Origin: Microbacterium hominis
GTDB taxonomy: Bacteria; Actinomycetota; Actinomycetes; Actinomycetales; Microbacteriaceae
Direction: 5' to 3'
DNA length: 64,000 nucleotides
NCBI RefSeq assembly: GCF_013282805.1
Contig: NZ_CP054038.1
Coordinates: 1,922,001-1,986,000 of the forward strand
Shown: positions 1 through 10,871 of the stretch, piece after piece
How positions within the stretch are numbered: the stretch's first letter is position 1
Layout of the letters: every line of letters starts with the position of its first letter
Made by a program: the position numbers and the translations under genes
The notes under the pieces: model-generated
Databases searched by the model: none
The model's input: the letters and a program-made list of their open reading frames with translations, nothing else
What the model was told of the DNA's origin: nothing

Positions 1-1182
1 TGCGATGGCGTGCAGGAGGGCGTCGCGGCCGTCCTCTCGCGCACGGCACAAGCGGGCGACCAGTCGATCGCTCGCGATGCCGACGACGTCTCGACGCAGC
101 AGGAGCGACTGGATCCGCTCGAGCGTGGCGATCAGGTCGTCGTGGGTGATCTCGCCGTCCTGCCAGGCGCGATACTCGCGCATGATGAGCGGATGCATCG
201 CGGCACCGAAGGTGAGCAGGTGTGTGAACGCGGCGCGCACCTCGGGGTCGGGAGTGAGTGCGGGCTCGAGCAGGAGCCGGTAGACCGCCGCGTGTTCGCG
301 CCACTGCGCGGCCTGGCGTCGCAGGTCGTCGAGTTCGAGGCGGGGGAACTCCTGCCGGAACGCGTCGTACACGCCGCGCGCGGCTGCCGCGGGCAGATCG
401 CGGCCCGTCTTCATCACGAGGAACTGACGCCAGAACGTCGCGATCGCGTCGCCGGTGTTCTCCTCGATCGGGAGCCAGTACTCGGACTCGATCTCGCGCT
501 GCTCGGCGTGCGAGAGCCCCATCAGCACGTAATTGTGGATGAGCTCGTGGTCGCGCAGAGGCTCGCCGGTCGAATTGAGGCTCTCGAAGATCTGCTGCGC
601 GTTGGCGCCGGCGCCCAGGGTGATCGCGACGTGTTCGAGCTTCTGCAGCCCGCGCCAGATGCGCGGCGCCTCGTCCGCCGTGATCTGGCTGCGGAAGAAC
701 GCGTAGTTGTCGTCGAAGCGCGAGGCGCGCAGCTCCTCGCCCGGTCCGCGGCGGTCGAGCACGACGCTCTCGAAGACGTCGGCCCACGCGCGGTGAGGGC
801 GCAGCTTCGTGCGACCGGGGTCGGCCGGCAGGTGCAGCACCCTCGAGAGCTCCGCAGCCAGCACCGGGTCGCTCTCGCGCACGGTGTGGTGGAGCGCGGC
901 GGCGAGGAGCATCAGCGTGGTGATGCGCTGCTGTCCGTCGATCAGCACGAGCTCGCCGCCGCCATCGCCCGCACTCAGCGAAGACAGCACCGACCCGATG
1001 AAGTGCATGTGCCGGTCGTCGAGATCTGCGACGGCGCGGATGTCGGAGAGCAGCTGCTCGCACCCGCCGATGTCCCAGCGGTACTGGCGCTGGTAGACCG
1101 GCACGACGATCGTCCAGTCACCGGCGGACAGCCAGCCGATCGTGTTGACCGCGGTCGCGTCGACATTCGTGGCAGTGACCAT
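1..1182 (-). CDS. DUF262 domain protein (GmrSD-like family), C-terminus cut off by window edge
   Basis: The frame is open from an ATG at 1182 to the window edge, giving 394 visible residues. Near the N-terminus it has the family's VYQRQYRW motif, then a HFIGS element and DGQQRITTL, the signature of DUF262 (ParB/Srx-like fold), followed by a helical region. DUF262 proteins include GmrSD-type modification-dependent nucleases and related DNA-processing enzymes. The DUF1524 HNH nuclease half that completes GmrSD would lie beyond the edge, so it cannot be checked. The gene is transcribed away from its right neighbour. I see no other defence gene in the window, so the family call is firm and the biological role open. 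Confidence 0.85.
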   Translation of the reverse strand, partial: MVTATNVDATAVNTIGWLSAGDWTIVVPVYQRQYRWDIGGCEQLLSDIRAVADLDDRHMHFIGSVLSSLSAGDGGGELVLIDGQQRITTLMLLAAALHHTVRESDPVLAAELSRVLHLPADPGRTKLRPHRAWADVFESVVLDRRGPGEELRASRFDDNYAFFRSQITADEAPRIWRGLQKLEHVAITLGAGANAQQIFESLNSTGEPLRDHELIHNYVLMGLSHAEQREIESEYWLPIEENTGDAIATFWRQFLVMKTGRDLPAAAARGVYDAFRQEFPRLELDDLRRQAAQWREHAAVYRLLLEPALTPDPEVRAAFTHLLTFGAAMHPLIMREYRAWQDGEITHDDLIATLERIQSLLLRRDVVGIASDRLVARLCRAREDGRDALLHAIA

Positions 1183-1416
1183 CGCGGGAAATCGCCCTTC
1201 GGAGTGCGTCGTCGGCGTCGGGGGCGCCCGTCGGGGCACGCCCCGAAGAGTTTAGACGACGGGTTCGGGATGCCGCGGGCGGGGCTCCGGAGTGTCCACG
1301 GCGCCGCCCGGGGGAGCCCGGTGCGCCCCCGGGCTCACGCAGGGAGCCAGGGTAGGCTGGCCTCAGTCGGGCCTGTTAAAACGTGCTGGCCCGCTGACCG
1401 AAAGGCATGATCCGTC

Positions 1417-2190
1417 ATGGGTTACATCAAGTCCGCTGCTCTGGAGGAGACCGGCTTCGTCGTGCTCGACTCCTACAACGAGCCCGTCGACCCGAAGGAG
1501 TGGCTCGACCTCGAGTACGTCGACTGGAAGTCCTCCGGCGACACCCGGTTCGCCCCGCTCGCCTCGGCGAAGGGCGAGATCGAGTGCAACGGTTTCTGGA
1601 ACCACACGCCCCCGCGCACCGACAAGGACGGTGTCTGGATCGACTCGCAGACCGCGATCGCCCCGACGCTGACCGCTCGCGCCAAGGAGCCGGGCGCCAA
1701 CGTCGGCCGGTGCCGCATCATCGAGCTGCAGCCGAACTCCTACGCCGACGCCCTCTACAACCTGCACCAGGACGACAACAACCGTCTGAACCCCGATGGC
1801 ACGGGCTGGATCGTGCGTGGGTTCTTCAACCTCACCGACGACAAGGACACGTACTTCGTCCTGCGTGACAACCGCACCGACCCGAGCGTCGAGTACCGCG
1901 TCGCCCTGCCCGCCGGCGCGCAGCTGATCGTCGACACGCAGCGCCTGTGGCACGCCGTGCACCACACCGGCGACGAGCCGCGCTACTGCCTCATCACCTC
2001 GTGGGAGTCGGGTCCCGAGCTCGACGCCTACATGGAGAAGTACCACGCCAAGCCCACGACCGAGTACGTGGACGTCCCGCAGGACGTGCTCGAAGCCGGT
2101 CAGGCCGAGCAGGCGCGCCGCGACGCCGCGCGTGCCGCCTACTACGCAGCCAAGGGCAAGGCCGAGGTCCTCGCCATGAGCGAAGCCTGA
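1417..2190 (+). CDS. Putative Fe(II)/2-oxoglutarate-type oxygenase (uncharacterised)
   Basis: This 257-residue protein belongs to no family I can name with certainty. It has a plausible jelly-roll iron site: H117-Q-D119 (HxD), a distal histidine at H179 in RLWHAVHH, and R189 ten residues later, the spacing of an Fe(II)/2-oxoglutarate oxygenase co-substrate arginine. The last 50 residues are Ala/Glu/Arg-rich and probably helical. The ATG at 1417 has AAAGG about 11 bases upstream, and a TAGGCT hexamer lies near 1352. It stands alone, divergent from the DUF262 gene and followed by its own terminator, so its context gives no substrate. It could also be a catalytically unrelated cupin. The chemistry is inferred from the residue pattern only. 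Confidence 0.5.
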   Translation: MGYIKSAALEETGFVVLDSYNEPVDPKEWLDLEYVDWKSSGDTRFAPLASAKGEIECNGFWNHTPPRTDKDGVWIDSQTAIAPTLTARAKEPGANVGRCRIIELQPNSYADALYNLHQDDNNRLNPDGTGWIVRGFFNLTDDKDTYFVLRDNRTDPSVEYRVALPAGAQLIVDTQRLWHAVHHTGDEPRYCLITSWESGPELDAYMEKYHAKPTTEYVDVPQDVLEAGQAEQARRDAARAAYYAAKGKAEVLAMSEA

Positions 2191-2206
2191 CCCAACGCGT
2201 CACCGC

Positions 2207-2238
2207 GGGGCCCTCGGATGCATGCATCCGGGGGCCTC
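2207..2238 (+). terminator. Terminator hairpin after the oxygenase-like gene
   Basis: A 16-base perfect palindrome centred on GGATGCATGCATCC is flanked by eight further pairable bases on each side (some G-T), giving a long stem 17 bases after the stop codon. Confidence 0.6.
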
Positions 2239-2257
2239 ACGCGTGAGAATCACAGGG

Positions 2258-2287
2258 TTGTGATTCCTGCGCTGACTGGGCCATAAT
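2258..2287 (+). promoter_or_regulatory. Probable sigma-70-type promoter of the DUF3145 gene
   Basis: TTGTGA (2258-2263) and CATAAT (2282-2287) are separated by 18 bases, about 75 bases before the DUF3145 start. Both hexamers are close to the primary-sigma consensus in an otherwise GC-rich region. Confidence 0.55.
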
Positions 2288-2363
2288 GGCCGCACAACCG
2301 AATCATCGCCGGCTCTCGAGTTCAGGTCGTAGGGGAAGACGCACCTGACGAAACGGAGAGATC

Positions 2364-2867
2364 ATGGCGACACAGATGGCGCGTGGGGTGATCTACATTC
2401 ACTCCGCGCCGCGGGCGTTGTGCCCTCACCTCGAATGGGCGGTGGGGCGCGCGATCGGGCGTGCCGTCAATTTCGACTGGGCGGACCAGCCCGTGCTGTC
2501 GGGGAGCCGCCGGGCGGAGTTCTACTGGGACGGCCCGGCCGGCACCGGCGCTGCCCTCGCCACGGCGATCCGCGGGTGGGAGCACCTGCGCTTCGAGGTC
2601 ACGGAGGATCCCACGCCACGCAGCGATGGCGGGCGCTGGATGCACACCCCCGGGCTCGGCATCCACTATGCCCAGACCGACACCGCGGGCAACGTCGTCA
2701 TCGGGGAGGACCGCATCCGCTACGCGATGGAGGTCGCCGCAGGTGATCCGATGGAGCTGCACCACGAACTGCAGATCGCGCTCGGAGCGGCGTGGGATGA
2801 AGAGCTGGAGCCCTTCCGGCACGCGGGCGACGACGCCCCGGTCGTCTGGCTCCACAAGGTCGGCTGA
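2364..2867 (+). CDS. DUF3145 family protein
   Basis: This 167-residue protein matches the actinobacterial DUF3145 family over its full length. Conserved stretches are IYIHSAPRALCPHLEWAVG near the N-terminus, an RAEFYWDGPAGTG segment, a central RGWEHLRFEVTEDPTP, and a C-terminal WDEELEPFRHAGDDAPVVWLH. The family's function is unknown. In many actinobacteria it lies beside the fatty-acid synthase II cluster, and here it faces fabF tail to tail across a shared terminator. GGAGAG four bases before the ATG at 2364 supports the start. No signal peptide or membrane segment is visible, so it is probably cytosolic. Confidence 0.93.
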   Translation: MATQMARGVIYIHSAPRALCPHLEWAVGRAIGRAVNFDWADQPVLSGSRRAEFYWDGPAGTGAALATAIRGWEHLRFEVTEDPTPRSDGGRWMHTPGLGIHYAQTDTAGNVVIGEDRIRYAMEVAAGDPMELHHELQIALGAAWDEELEPFRHAGDDAPVVWLHKVG

Positions 2868-2964
2868 CCGGCCTTCGCAGACTCGGGCGGTGCAGGCGTG
2901 ATTACCGAAGCTCGGCGCAGGTGTTCCCGGGCCGCGGGAAAGCGAATCGCCGCCTGACACGACA

Positions 2965-2995
2965 GACGCCCCGGATCAGCTCGATCCGGGGCGTC
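2965..2995. terminator. Bidirectional terminator between DUF3145 and fabF
   Basis: A perfect 13-bp stem (2965-2977 with 2983-2995) and a five-base loop lie between two convergent genes, so it can end both transcripts. Confidence 0.85.
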
Positions 2996-3008
2996 TTCGC
3001 GTGTCGGG

Positions 3009-4247
3009 TCAGACCGTGGCGAAGGCGGCGACGGCGTTGTGGCCGCCGAAACCGAACGAGTTGCTGATCGCCAGCTGCGGTCCCTCGCCCAGGGGCGTGG
3101 GGGCGCCGGAGATGCGGAACGGCACCTCGGGGTCCTGAGTCGAGATGTTGATCGTGGGCGGGGCCACGCGGTCGCGCAGCGCGAGCACCGTGAACACCGC
3201 CTCGAGCGCGCCGGTGCCGCCGAGGAGGTGACCCGTGGAGGCCTTCGTGGCCGAGACCGGGATGTCGTGGATGCGGTCGCCGAACACGGCTTTCAGCGCC
3301 TGGTACTCGTTCGGGTCGCCGACCGGCGTCGAGGTCGAGTGGGCGTTGATGTGCGTGACGTCGTCGGGCGAGGCATCCGCCATCTCGAGCGCCATCTCGA
3401 CCGCGCGCGCGGCGCCCAGGCCCTCGGGGTCGTTCGCGGTGATGTGGTACGAGTCCGCGGTGACGCCGCCGCCGACGATGGCGGCGTAGATCTTCGCCCC
3501 GCGGGCGCGGGCGTGCTCCTCGGTCTCCAGGATGAGCACGGCGGCGCCCTCGCCCATGACGAAGCCGTCGCGGTCGATGCTGCAGGGTCGCGATGCCGTG
3601 GCGGGATCGTCGTTGCGCTTGGAGAGCGCCTGCATGGACGAGAACGCGGCGATCGTCACCGGGTGGATGACCGATTCGGTGCCGCCCGCGATCACGACAT
3701 CGGCGAGGCCGGCGCGGATGTGCTCGACGGCGTTCACGAGCGACTCGGTGCTGGAAGCGCACGCGCTCGCGACCGTGCGCGCATACGCACGCGCGTTGAA
3801 GTGCAGCGACAGGTTGCCGGCCGCCGCGTTGGGCATGAGCATCGGCACCGTCATGGGCAGAACCCGGCGGGGCCCCTTCTCGCGCAGGGTGTCCCATCCG
3901 TCGAGGAGCGTCCAGAGGCCGCCGATCCCCGTCGCGAAGTCGACGCCGAGGCGCTCGGGGGCGATGTCGGGGCTGCCGGCGTCCGCCCAGGCCTCGAGTG
4001 CGGCGACCATCGCGAACTGCGACGACGGGTCGAGCCGCTTGGCGATCGGACGCTCGAGCACGGTGTCCGGCCGCACTTTGGCCTCCGCGGCGAACGTCAC
4101 CGGAAGCTGATACTTCTCGACCCAGTCGTACTCGAGCGTGCGGGTGCCCGAGACGCCGTCGAGCAGTGCCTGCCAGCTCTCAGGCGCGGTTCCTCCGAGG
4201 GGGGAGGATGCGCCGATGCCGGTGACGACGATGCGGGGACTGCTCAT
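3009..4247 (-). CDS. fabF: 3-oxoacyl-[acyl-carrier-protein] synthase II
   Basis: KAS II condensing enzyme, 412 residues. It extends acyl-ACP with malonyl-ACP in the dissociated type II fatty acid pathway in the cytosol. The thiolase-fold catalytic triad is visible: C163 in SACASSTES, H303 in NAHSTSTPVGD and H340 in STGHLLGGTGALE, with the closing NSFGFGGHN loop. I chose the ATG at 4247 because GAGGAG lies eight bases upstream and the protein then begins MSSPRIVVTGIG, as in the family; a longer reading frame adds 16 atypical residues. It is the last gene of fabD-fabH-acpP-fabF, 58 bases after acpP. Confidence 0.97.
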   Translation of the reverse strand: MSSPRIVVTGIGASSPLGGTAPESWQALLDGVSGTRTLEYDWVEKYQLPVTFAAEAKVRPDTVLERPIAKRLDPSSQFAMVAALEAWADAGSPDIAPERLGVDFATGIGGLWTLLDGWDTLREKGPRRVLPMTVPMLMPNAAAGNLSLHFNARAYARTVASACASSTESLVNAVEHIRAGLADVVIAGGTESVIHPVTIAAFSSMQALSKRNDDPATASRPCSIDRDGFVMGEGAAVLILETEEHARARGAKIYAAIVGGGVTADSYHITANDPEGLGAARAVEMALEMADASPDDVTHINAHSTSTPVGDPNEYQALKAVFGDRIHDIPVSATKASTGHLLGGTGALEAVFTVLALRDRVAPPTINISTQDPEVPFRISGAPTPLGEGPQLAISNSFGFGGHNAVAAFATV

Positions 4248-4305
4248 GCTGTGTGCTCCTCGTGGGGACGTGCCGGTGGGGGCCGAAGCCCCCACCGGAA
4301 GGACG

Positions 4306-4554
4306 TCACGCCTGGTTCGACGTGATGTAGGTGACGGCGTCGCCGACGGTCTTGAGGTTCTTGACCTCGTCGTCGGGGATCGTGACGCCGAACTTCTCCT
4401 CCGCGTTGACGACGATCGTCATCATCGAGATCGAGTCGATGTCGAGGTCGTCGGTGAACGACTTCTCGAGGGCGACCTCATCGGCCGAGATGCCCGTCTC
4501 GTCGGTGATCAGCTCGGCGAGTCCGGCGAGGACCTCGTCGGTGGTGAATGCCAT
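4306..4554 (-). CDS. acpP: Acyl carrier protein
   Basis: Small acidic four-helix protein of 82 residues. It carries growing fatty acyl chains on a 4'-phosphopantetheine arm. The attachment serine is S41 in the DLDIDSIS motif at the start of helix II. Length and charge are normal for a FAS-II ACP. A clear AGGAGAAA ribosome site precedes the ATG. It lies between fabH and fabF, so its role in primary fatty acid synthesis rather than a polyketide pathway is well supported. Confidence 0.97.
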   Translation of the reverse strand: MAFTTDEVLAGLAELITDETGISADEVALEKSFTDDLDIDSISMMTIVVNAEEKFGVTIPDDEVKNLKTVGDAVTYITSNQA

Positions 4555-4631
4555 GGGTTTCTCCTGTTTTTCTTCGGGGAATCGCGGGCCCGGGCGGGCC
4601 GGGTCTCAGTCTAGGGTCGATCGATTCGCGC

Positions 4632-5633
4632 TCAGGGGAGCACGACCACCTGGGCGCCGAACACCAGTCCGGCGCCGAAGCCGATCTGCAGCGCCAGTCC
4701 GCCGCTGAGCTCGGGGTGCTCCTCGAGCAGGCGGTGCGTGGCGAGCGGGATGGATGCCGCGGAGGTGTTGCCGGTCGTCTCGATGTCGCGGCCGACCGCC
4801 ACCGTCTCGGGCAGTCCGAGCTGCTTGGCGAACTCGTCGATGATGCGCATGTTCGCCTGGTGGGGCACGAACGCCGCCAGGTCGGAGGGCTGCACGCCGG
4901 CGGCTTCGAGGGCCTTGCGGGCGACCTTCACCATCTCCCAGACCGCCCATCGGAACACCGTCGGGCCTTCCTGACGCAGAGTCGGCCAGGGGGCGGTGCC
5001 ATCGCGGAACGCGGTGAGGGTGTGGTTCATGCCCACGGCCTCGGCCTTCGATCCGTCGGAGCCCCACACCGTCGGGCCGATGCCGGGCGTATCGCTCGGG
5101 CCGACGACCGCCGCGCCCGCCCCGTCGCCGAGGAGGAACGATATGCTGCGATCGGCGGGGTCGACGATGTCGCTGAGCTTCTCGGTGCCGATCACGACGG
5201 CGTACCGGGCGCTTCCGGCGCGGATGAGGGCGTCGGCCTGCGCGATGCCGTACGCGAACCCGGCGCACGCGGCGTTGAGATCGTAGGCCGCGGCGGGGTT
5301 CGACCCCACGCGGTCGGCCACGATCGCCGACACCGACGGGGTCTGCTTCGGGTTGCTGATCGTGGCGACGATGACCGCGTCGATCTCGCTCGCCGGGATG
5401 CCCGATCGCTCGATCGCCTCCCGTGCCGCGTCGGTGGCGAGGTCGATGGCGTCGGTGTCGGCGACCGCCCGCGTGCGCGTGACGATGCCGGTGCGCTGGC
5501 GGATCCACTCGTCGCTCGAGTCGATCGGACCGATGAGGTCGTCGTTGGGCACCGCGATCTCGCCGCGCGCCGCCCCGTACGCGTAGATGCGCGTGTGGGC
5601 GGGCCCGGTGGGCTGGGTCAGGGTGATGGTCAT
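4632..5633 (-). CDS. fabH: 3-oxoacyl-[acyl-carrier-protein] synthase III (KAS III)
   Basis: Initiating condensing enzyme of FAS-II, 333 residues. It joins an acyl-CoA primer to malonyl-ACP; in actinobacteria branched-chain primers are usual. Catalytic residues are visible: C123 in NAACAGFAYG, H258 in FVPHQANMRI and N289 in TTGNTSAASIP. The ATG at 5633 overlaps the fabD stop codon by four bases (ATGA), indicating translational coupling, so longer upstream reading is rejected. A 77-base gap separates it from acpP downstream. Confidence 0.96.
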   Translation of the reverse strand: MTITLTQPTGPAHTRIYAYGAARGEIAVPNDDLIGPIDSSDEWIRQRTGIVTRTRAVADTDAIDLATDAAREAIERSGIPASEIDAVIVATISNPKQTPSVSAIVADRVGSNPAAAYDLNAACAGFAYGIAQADALIRAGSARYAVVIGTEKLSDIVDPADRSISFLLGDGAGAAVVGPSDTPGIGPTVWGSDGSKAEAVGMNHTLTAFRDGTAPWPTLRQEGPTVFRWAVWEMVKVARKALEAAGVQPSDLAAFVPHQANMRIIDEFAKQLGLPETVAVGRDIETTGNTSAASIPLATHRLLEEHPELSGGLALQIGFGAGLVFGAQVVVLP

Positions 5634-6559
5634 GCGTCCTCCGGTCGGGCATCGGCGGGGCGGAGCATCGCGGCGGCTGCGCCGAGGTCGTCGGGTGTCT
5701 TGACGGCGACCGCGGGCACGCCCCGCAGTGCGCGCTTCGCGAGCCCGACGAGAGTTCCGGCCGGGCTCAGCTCCACGATGCCCGATACTCCGGCATCCGC
5801 GAAACCGGCCATGCACAGATCCCAGCGCACCGGCGAGGCGACCTGCGCCACGAGCGCGTCGACGAAGGCGCGGCCCTCTGCGACCCGCGATCCGTCGCGG
5901 TTCGTCCACAGCGCAACGGTCGGGTCGCTGATCGCGAGGTCCGCGGTCGCGCTGCGCAGCGTCTCGACCGCGGGAGCCATGTACGACGTGTGGAAGGCGC
6001 CGGCGACCTGAAGCGGGATCACCCGCGTGGCCGCAGGAGGCTCGGCGGCGAGGGCTGCCAGAGCATCCTTCGCGCCGGCGGCGACGATTTGGCCGCCGCC
6101 GTTGTAGTTTGCCGGGGTGAGCCCGAGCGCGCCCAGGCGCGCCACGACGGCGTCCTGGTCGCCGCCGATCACCGCGCTCATGCCGGTGTCGGCCGCGGCG
6201 GCGGCTTCGGCCATCGCGCGGCCGCGGATTCCCACGAGACGAAGCGCGTCCTCCTCGGTGATGACGCCGGCCGCCGCGGCGGCGGCGAGCTCGCCCACCG
6301 AGTGTCCGGCGACGCCTTCGATCGCGTCACGATCGGCCAGCGCCCGCCACGACAGCAGCGAGGCGGCGACGATGAGGGGCTGCGCCACCTGGGTGTCGCG
6401 GATGCGGTCCGCGTCCCACTCGGTGCCGGCGGCGACGAGGTCGACTCCCGACCACTCCGAGTAGTCGGCGAGCAACTCGGGAGCGCCGTCGACGGCGAGC
6501 CACGGGGCGAGGAATCCGGGCGACTGGGACCCCTGACCGGGGAAGACCGCGATGATCAC
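5630..6559 (-). CDS. fabD: Malonyl-CoA:ACP transacylase
   Basis: MCAT, 309 residues, supplies malonyl-ACP to FAS-II. It has FPGQGSQ at residues 6-12, the nucleophilic S87 in GHSVGELAAA, and catalytic H190 in AGAFHTSYM. The start is a GTG at 6559. It is the first gene of the fabD-fabH-acpP-fabF run, and its last four bases overlap the fabH start. The fasR gene lies immediately upstream on the same strand, as in Streptomyces, where FasR activates this operon. Confidence 0.96.
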   Translation of the reverse strand: MIIAVFPGQGSQSPGFLAPWLAVDGAPELLADYSEWSGVDLVAAGTEWDADRIRDTQVAQPLIVAASLLSWRALADRDAIEGVAGHSVGELAAAAAAGVITEEDALRLVGIRGRAMAEAAAAADTGMSAVIGGDQDAVVARLGALGLTPANYNGGGQIVAAGAKDALAALAAEPPAATRVIPLQVAGAFHTSYMAPAVETLRSATADLAISDPTVALWTNRDGSRVAEGRAFVDALVAQVASPVRWDLCMAGFADAGVSGIVELSPAGTLVGLAKRALRGVPAVAVKTPDDLGAAAAMLRPADARPEDA

Positions 6560-6565
6560 CCATCC

Positions 6566-6607
6566 ATCCTGTCAAGGATCAGGGCGGGGCCTCTGGCGAT
6601 CCTGTCA
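6566..6607 (-). repeat. 9-base direct repeat TGACAGGAT upstream of fabD
   Basis: On the minus strand TGACAGGAT occurs twice, at 6599-6607 and 6566-6574, with 33 bases between start points, inside the 94-base fasR-fabD gap. The position suits an operator for the adjacent regulator, but nothing in the bases identifies the binding protein. Confidence 0.35.
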
Positions 6608-6653
6608 CAAGAATCGACGAGGCCTTTGTGCACGGCGCACAGTGCCCTGACGC

Positions 6654-7874
6654 TCAGGCGGACGTTCTGCGCGCCGACGGGGCGCGCCGCCGCGCGGCAT
6701 CCGTCCCGATCGAGCCGAGGATGAGCGCGGTCTGCAGGATCAGCGCCTCACGGGGACCGGTCGCATCCCAGCCGATCACCTCGGAGACGCGCTTGAGCCG
6801 GTAGCGCACCGTGTTCGGGTGCACGAACAGCTCGCGCGCCGTCGCCTCCAGCGACCGCCCGTTGTCGAGATAGCTCCACAGCGTGGCGACGAGGTCGGCG
6901 CTGTGCGCGCTCAGGGGGCGATAGATGCGCTCGACCAGGGTGCTCTTGGCCAGGGGATCGCCGGCGAGTGCGCGCTCGGGCAGCAGGTCGTCCGCTTCGA
7001 CCGGACGCGGGGCGTCCCGCCACGCGCGCGCGACCGCGAACCCGGCCAGCGCGGCACGTGCGCTCTGGCCTGCCTCCACGAGGGCAGGCACGGCCGGGCC
7101 GAGCACGAGATGCCCCGCGCCGAAGCCGGGCTCCAGTCGCCGCGCGATCTCGGTGAACGGCAGGTCCGCCGGCACATCGTCGGCGCGACCCGGCGCGTCG
7201 GCCCGGCCGACCACGATCACCAGTCGCGACCCCTGTACGCCGATGAGCACATCGGCACCGAGCTTTCGCGCCGTGCGGCGCAGCTGATCGACGTCGAAGT
7301 GCGGGGGAGTGGTGCCCACGAGCACCGACACCTCGCCGTGGCCGTGCCAGCCGAGGGCGGCGATGCGGCTGGGCAGCTCCTCGTCGGCTTCCCCGGTGAG
7401 GATCGAATCCACCACGAGCGCCTCGAGCCGGGCATCCCACAGTCCTCGCGCCTCGGCGGCGCGTGCGTAGACGTCCGCAGCGGCGAACGCGACCTCGCGC
7501 GAGTAGAGGAGGATCCCCTCCCGCAGGTGCTCGCCCTTGCCCGCCACGCGCTCCTCGGTCACCTCGACGGTGACGCGGATCAGCTGGAGCGTCTGGGTGA
7601 GGCTCACGCTGCGCAGGAGCTCACGCGGCGCCGCGGCGAAGATGTCCGCGGCGATCCAGGGTGTCGACGTCGGATCGTCGTACCACTGGATGAAGGAGCT
7701 GATGCCCGCCTGGGCGACCAGCCCCACCGCCGAGCGACGGGCCGGCGGCATCTCGGCGTACCACGGCAGCGAATCCTCGAGCCGCTTGATGGTCGCCGTC
7801 GCGAGGTCGCCCGAGATGCGGCGCAGCCACGCCAGCGTCTCGGCCTTGTCCATCGCGGCCGCCGTGCCCGTCAC
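6654..7874 (-). CDS. fasR: PucR-family transcriptional regulator of fatty acid synthesis
   Basis: 406-residue regulator. The N-terminal two thirds resemble the ligand-sensing (GGDEF-like/RsbRD) part of CdaR/PucR proteins, and the C-terminus carries the PucR helix-turn-helix, with ATARELFVHPNTVRYRLKRV containing the recognition helix. In Streptomyces coelicolor the orthologue FasR lies just before fabD and activates the fab operon; gene order here is the same. I chose the GTG at 7874, five bases after the aceE stop codon, because GGAGAG at the end of aceE lies nine bases upstream. The next candidate, ATG 7853, has no ribosome site. Coupling to aceE may link acetyl-CoA supply and fatty acid synthesis. 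Confidence 0.88.
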   Translation of the reverse strand: MTGTAAAMDKAETLAWLRRISGDLATATIKRLEDSLPWYAEMPPARRSAVGLVAQAGISSFIQWYDDPTSTPWIAADIFAAAPRELLRSVSLTQTLQLIRVTVEVTEERVAGKGEHLREGILLYSREVAFAAADVYARAAEARGLWDARLEALVVDSILTGEADEELPSRIAALGWHGHGEVSVLVGTTPPHFDVDQLRRTARKLGADVLIGVQGSRLVIVVGRADAPGRADDVPADLPFTEIARRLEPGFGAGHLVLGPAVPALVEAGQSARAALAGFAVARAWRDAPRPVEADDLLPERALAGDPLAKSTLVERIYRPLSAHSADLVATLWSYLDNGRSLEATARELFVHPNTVRYRLKRVSEVIGWDATGPREALILQTALILGSIGTDAARRRAPSARRTSA

Positions 7875-7879
7875 GCGGC

Positions 7880-10609
<2,730 letters not shown>

Positions 10610-10762
10610 GGAAGACCTTTCGTCGTCTGGCAGATCGTGCCAGGGAATCGCAACAGGAGCGGGCCGCCTTTGTTCGACGGGCACAACGCACCGTGCATCA
10701 GCCTAGCGAGTCGCCGGAGTGTTCGAGGTCGCACCCCGTCGTGCTCGTAGACTGGCAGGCGA

Positions 10763-10835
10763 GGGCCTTTAGCTCAGCTGGTAGAGCGCCACGTTTACAC
10801 CGTGGATGTCGTCGGTTCGATCCCGGCAGGGCCCA
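10763..10835 (+). tRNA. tRNA-Val (anticodon UAC)
   Basis: A full cloverleaf can be folded: acceptor GGGCCTT with AGGGCCC, D arm AGCTCAGCTGGTAGAGC, anticodon arm CCACG-TTTACAC-CGTGG with anticodon TAC, T arm with GTTCGATCC. Discriminator A; the encoded end reads ACC, not CCA. Confidence 0.95.
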
Positions 10836-10859
10836 CCGCCTCCGCCGGCGACGCCGCGA

Positions 10860-10865
10860 TAGGTT
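10860..10865 (+). promoter_or_regulatory. -10 element TAGGTT of a leaderless transcript
   Basis: TAGGTT is followed after exactly six bases by the GTG start at 10872. No Shine-Dalgarno sequence is present, so transcription probably begins at the start codon. Confidence 0.55.
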
Positions 10866-10871
10866 TGTCAC

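Noticed and set aside
3039..4325. A 428-residue plus-strand frame opposite fabF
   Set aside because: Codon and residue use are of a GC shadow; fabF has all catalytic residues.
10610..10684. aceE start at 10684
   Set aside because: Adds 25 Pro/Arg-rich residues; GTG 10609 has a ribosome site and gives the family N-terminus.
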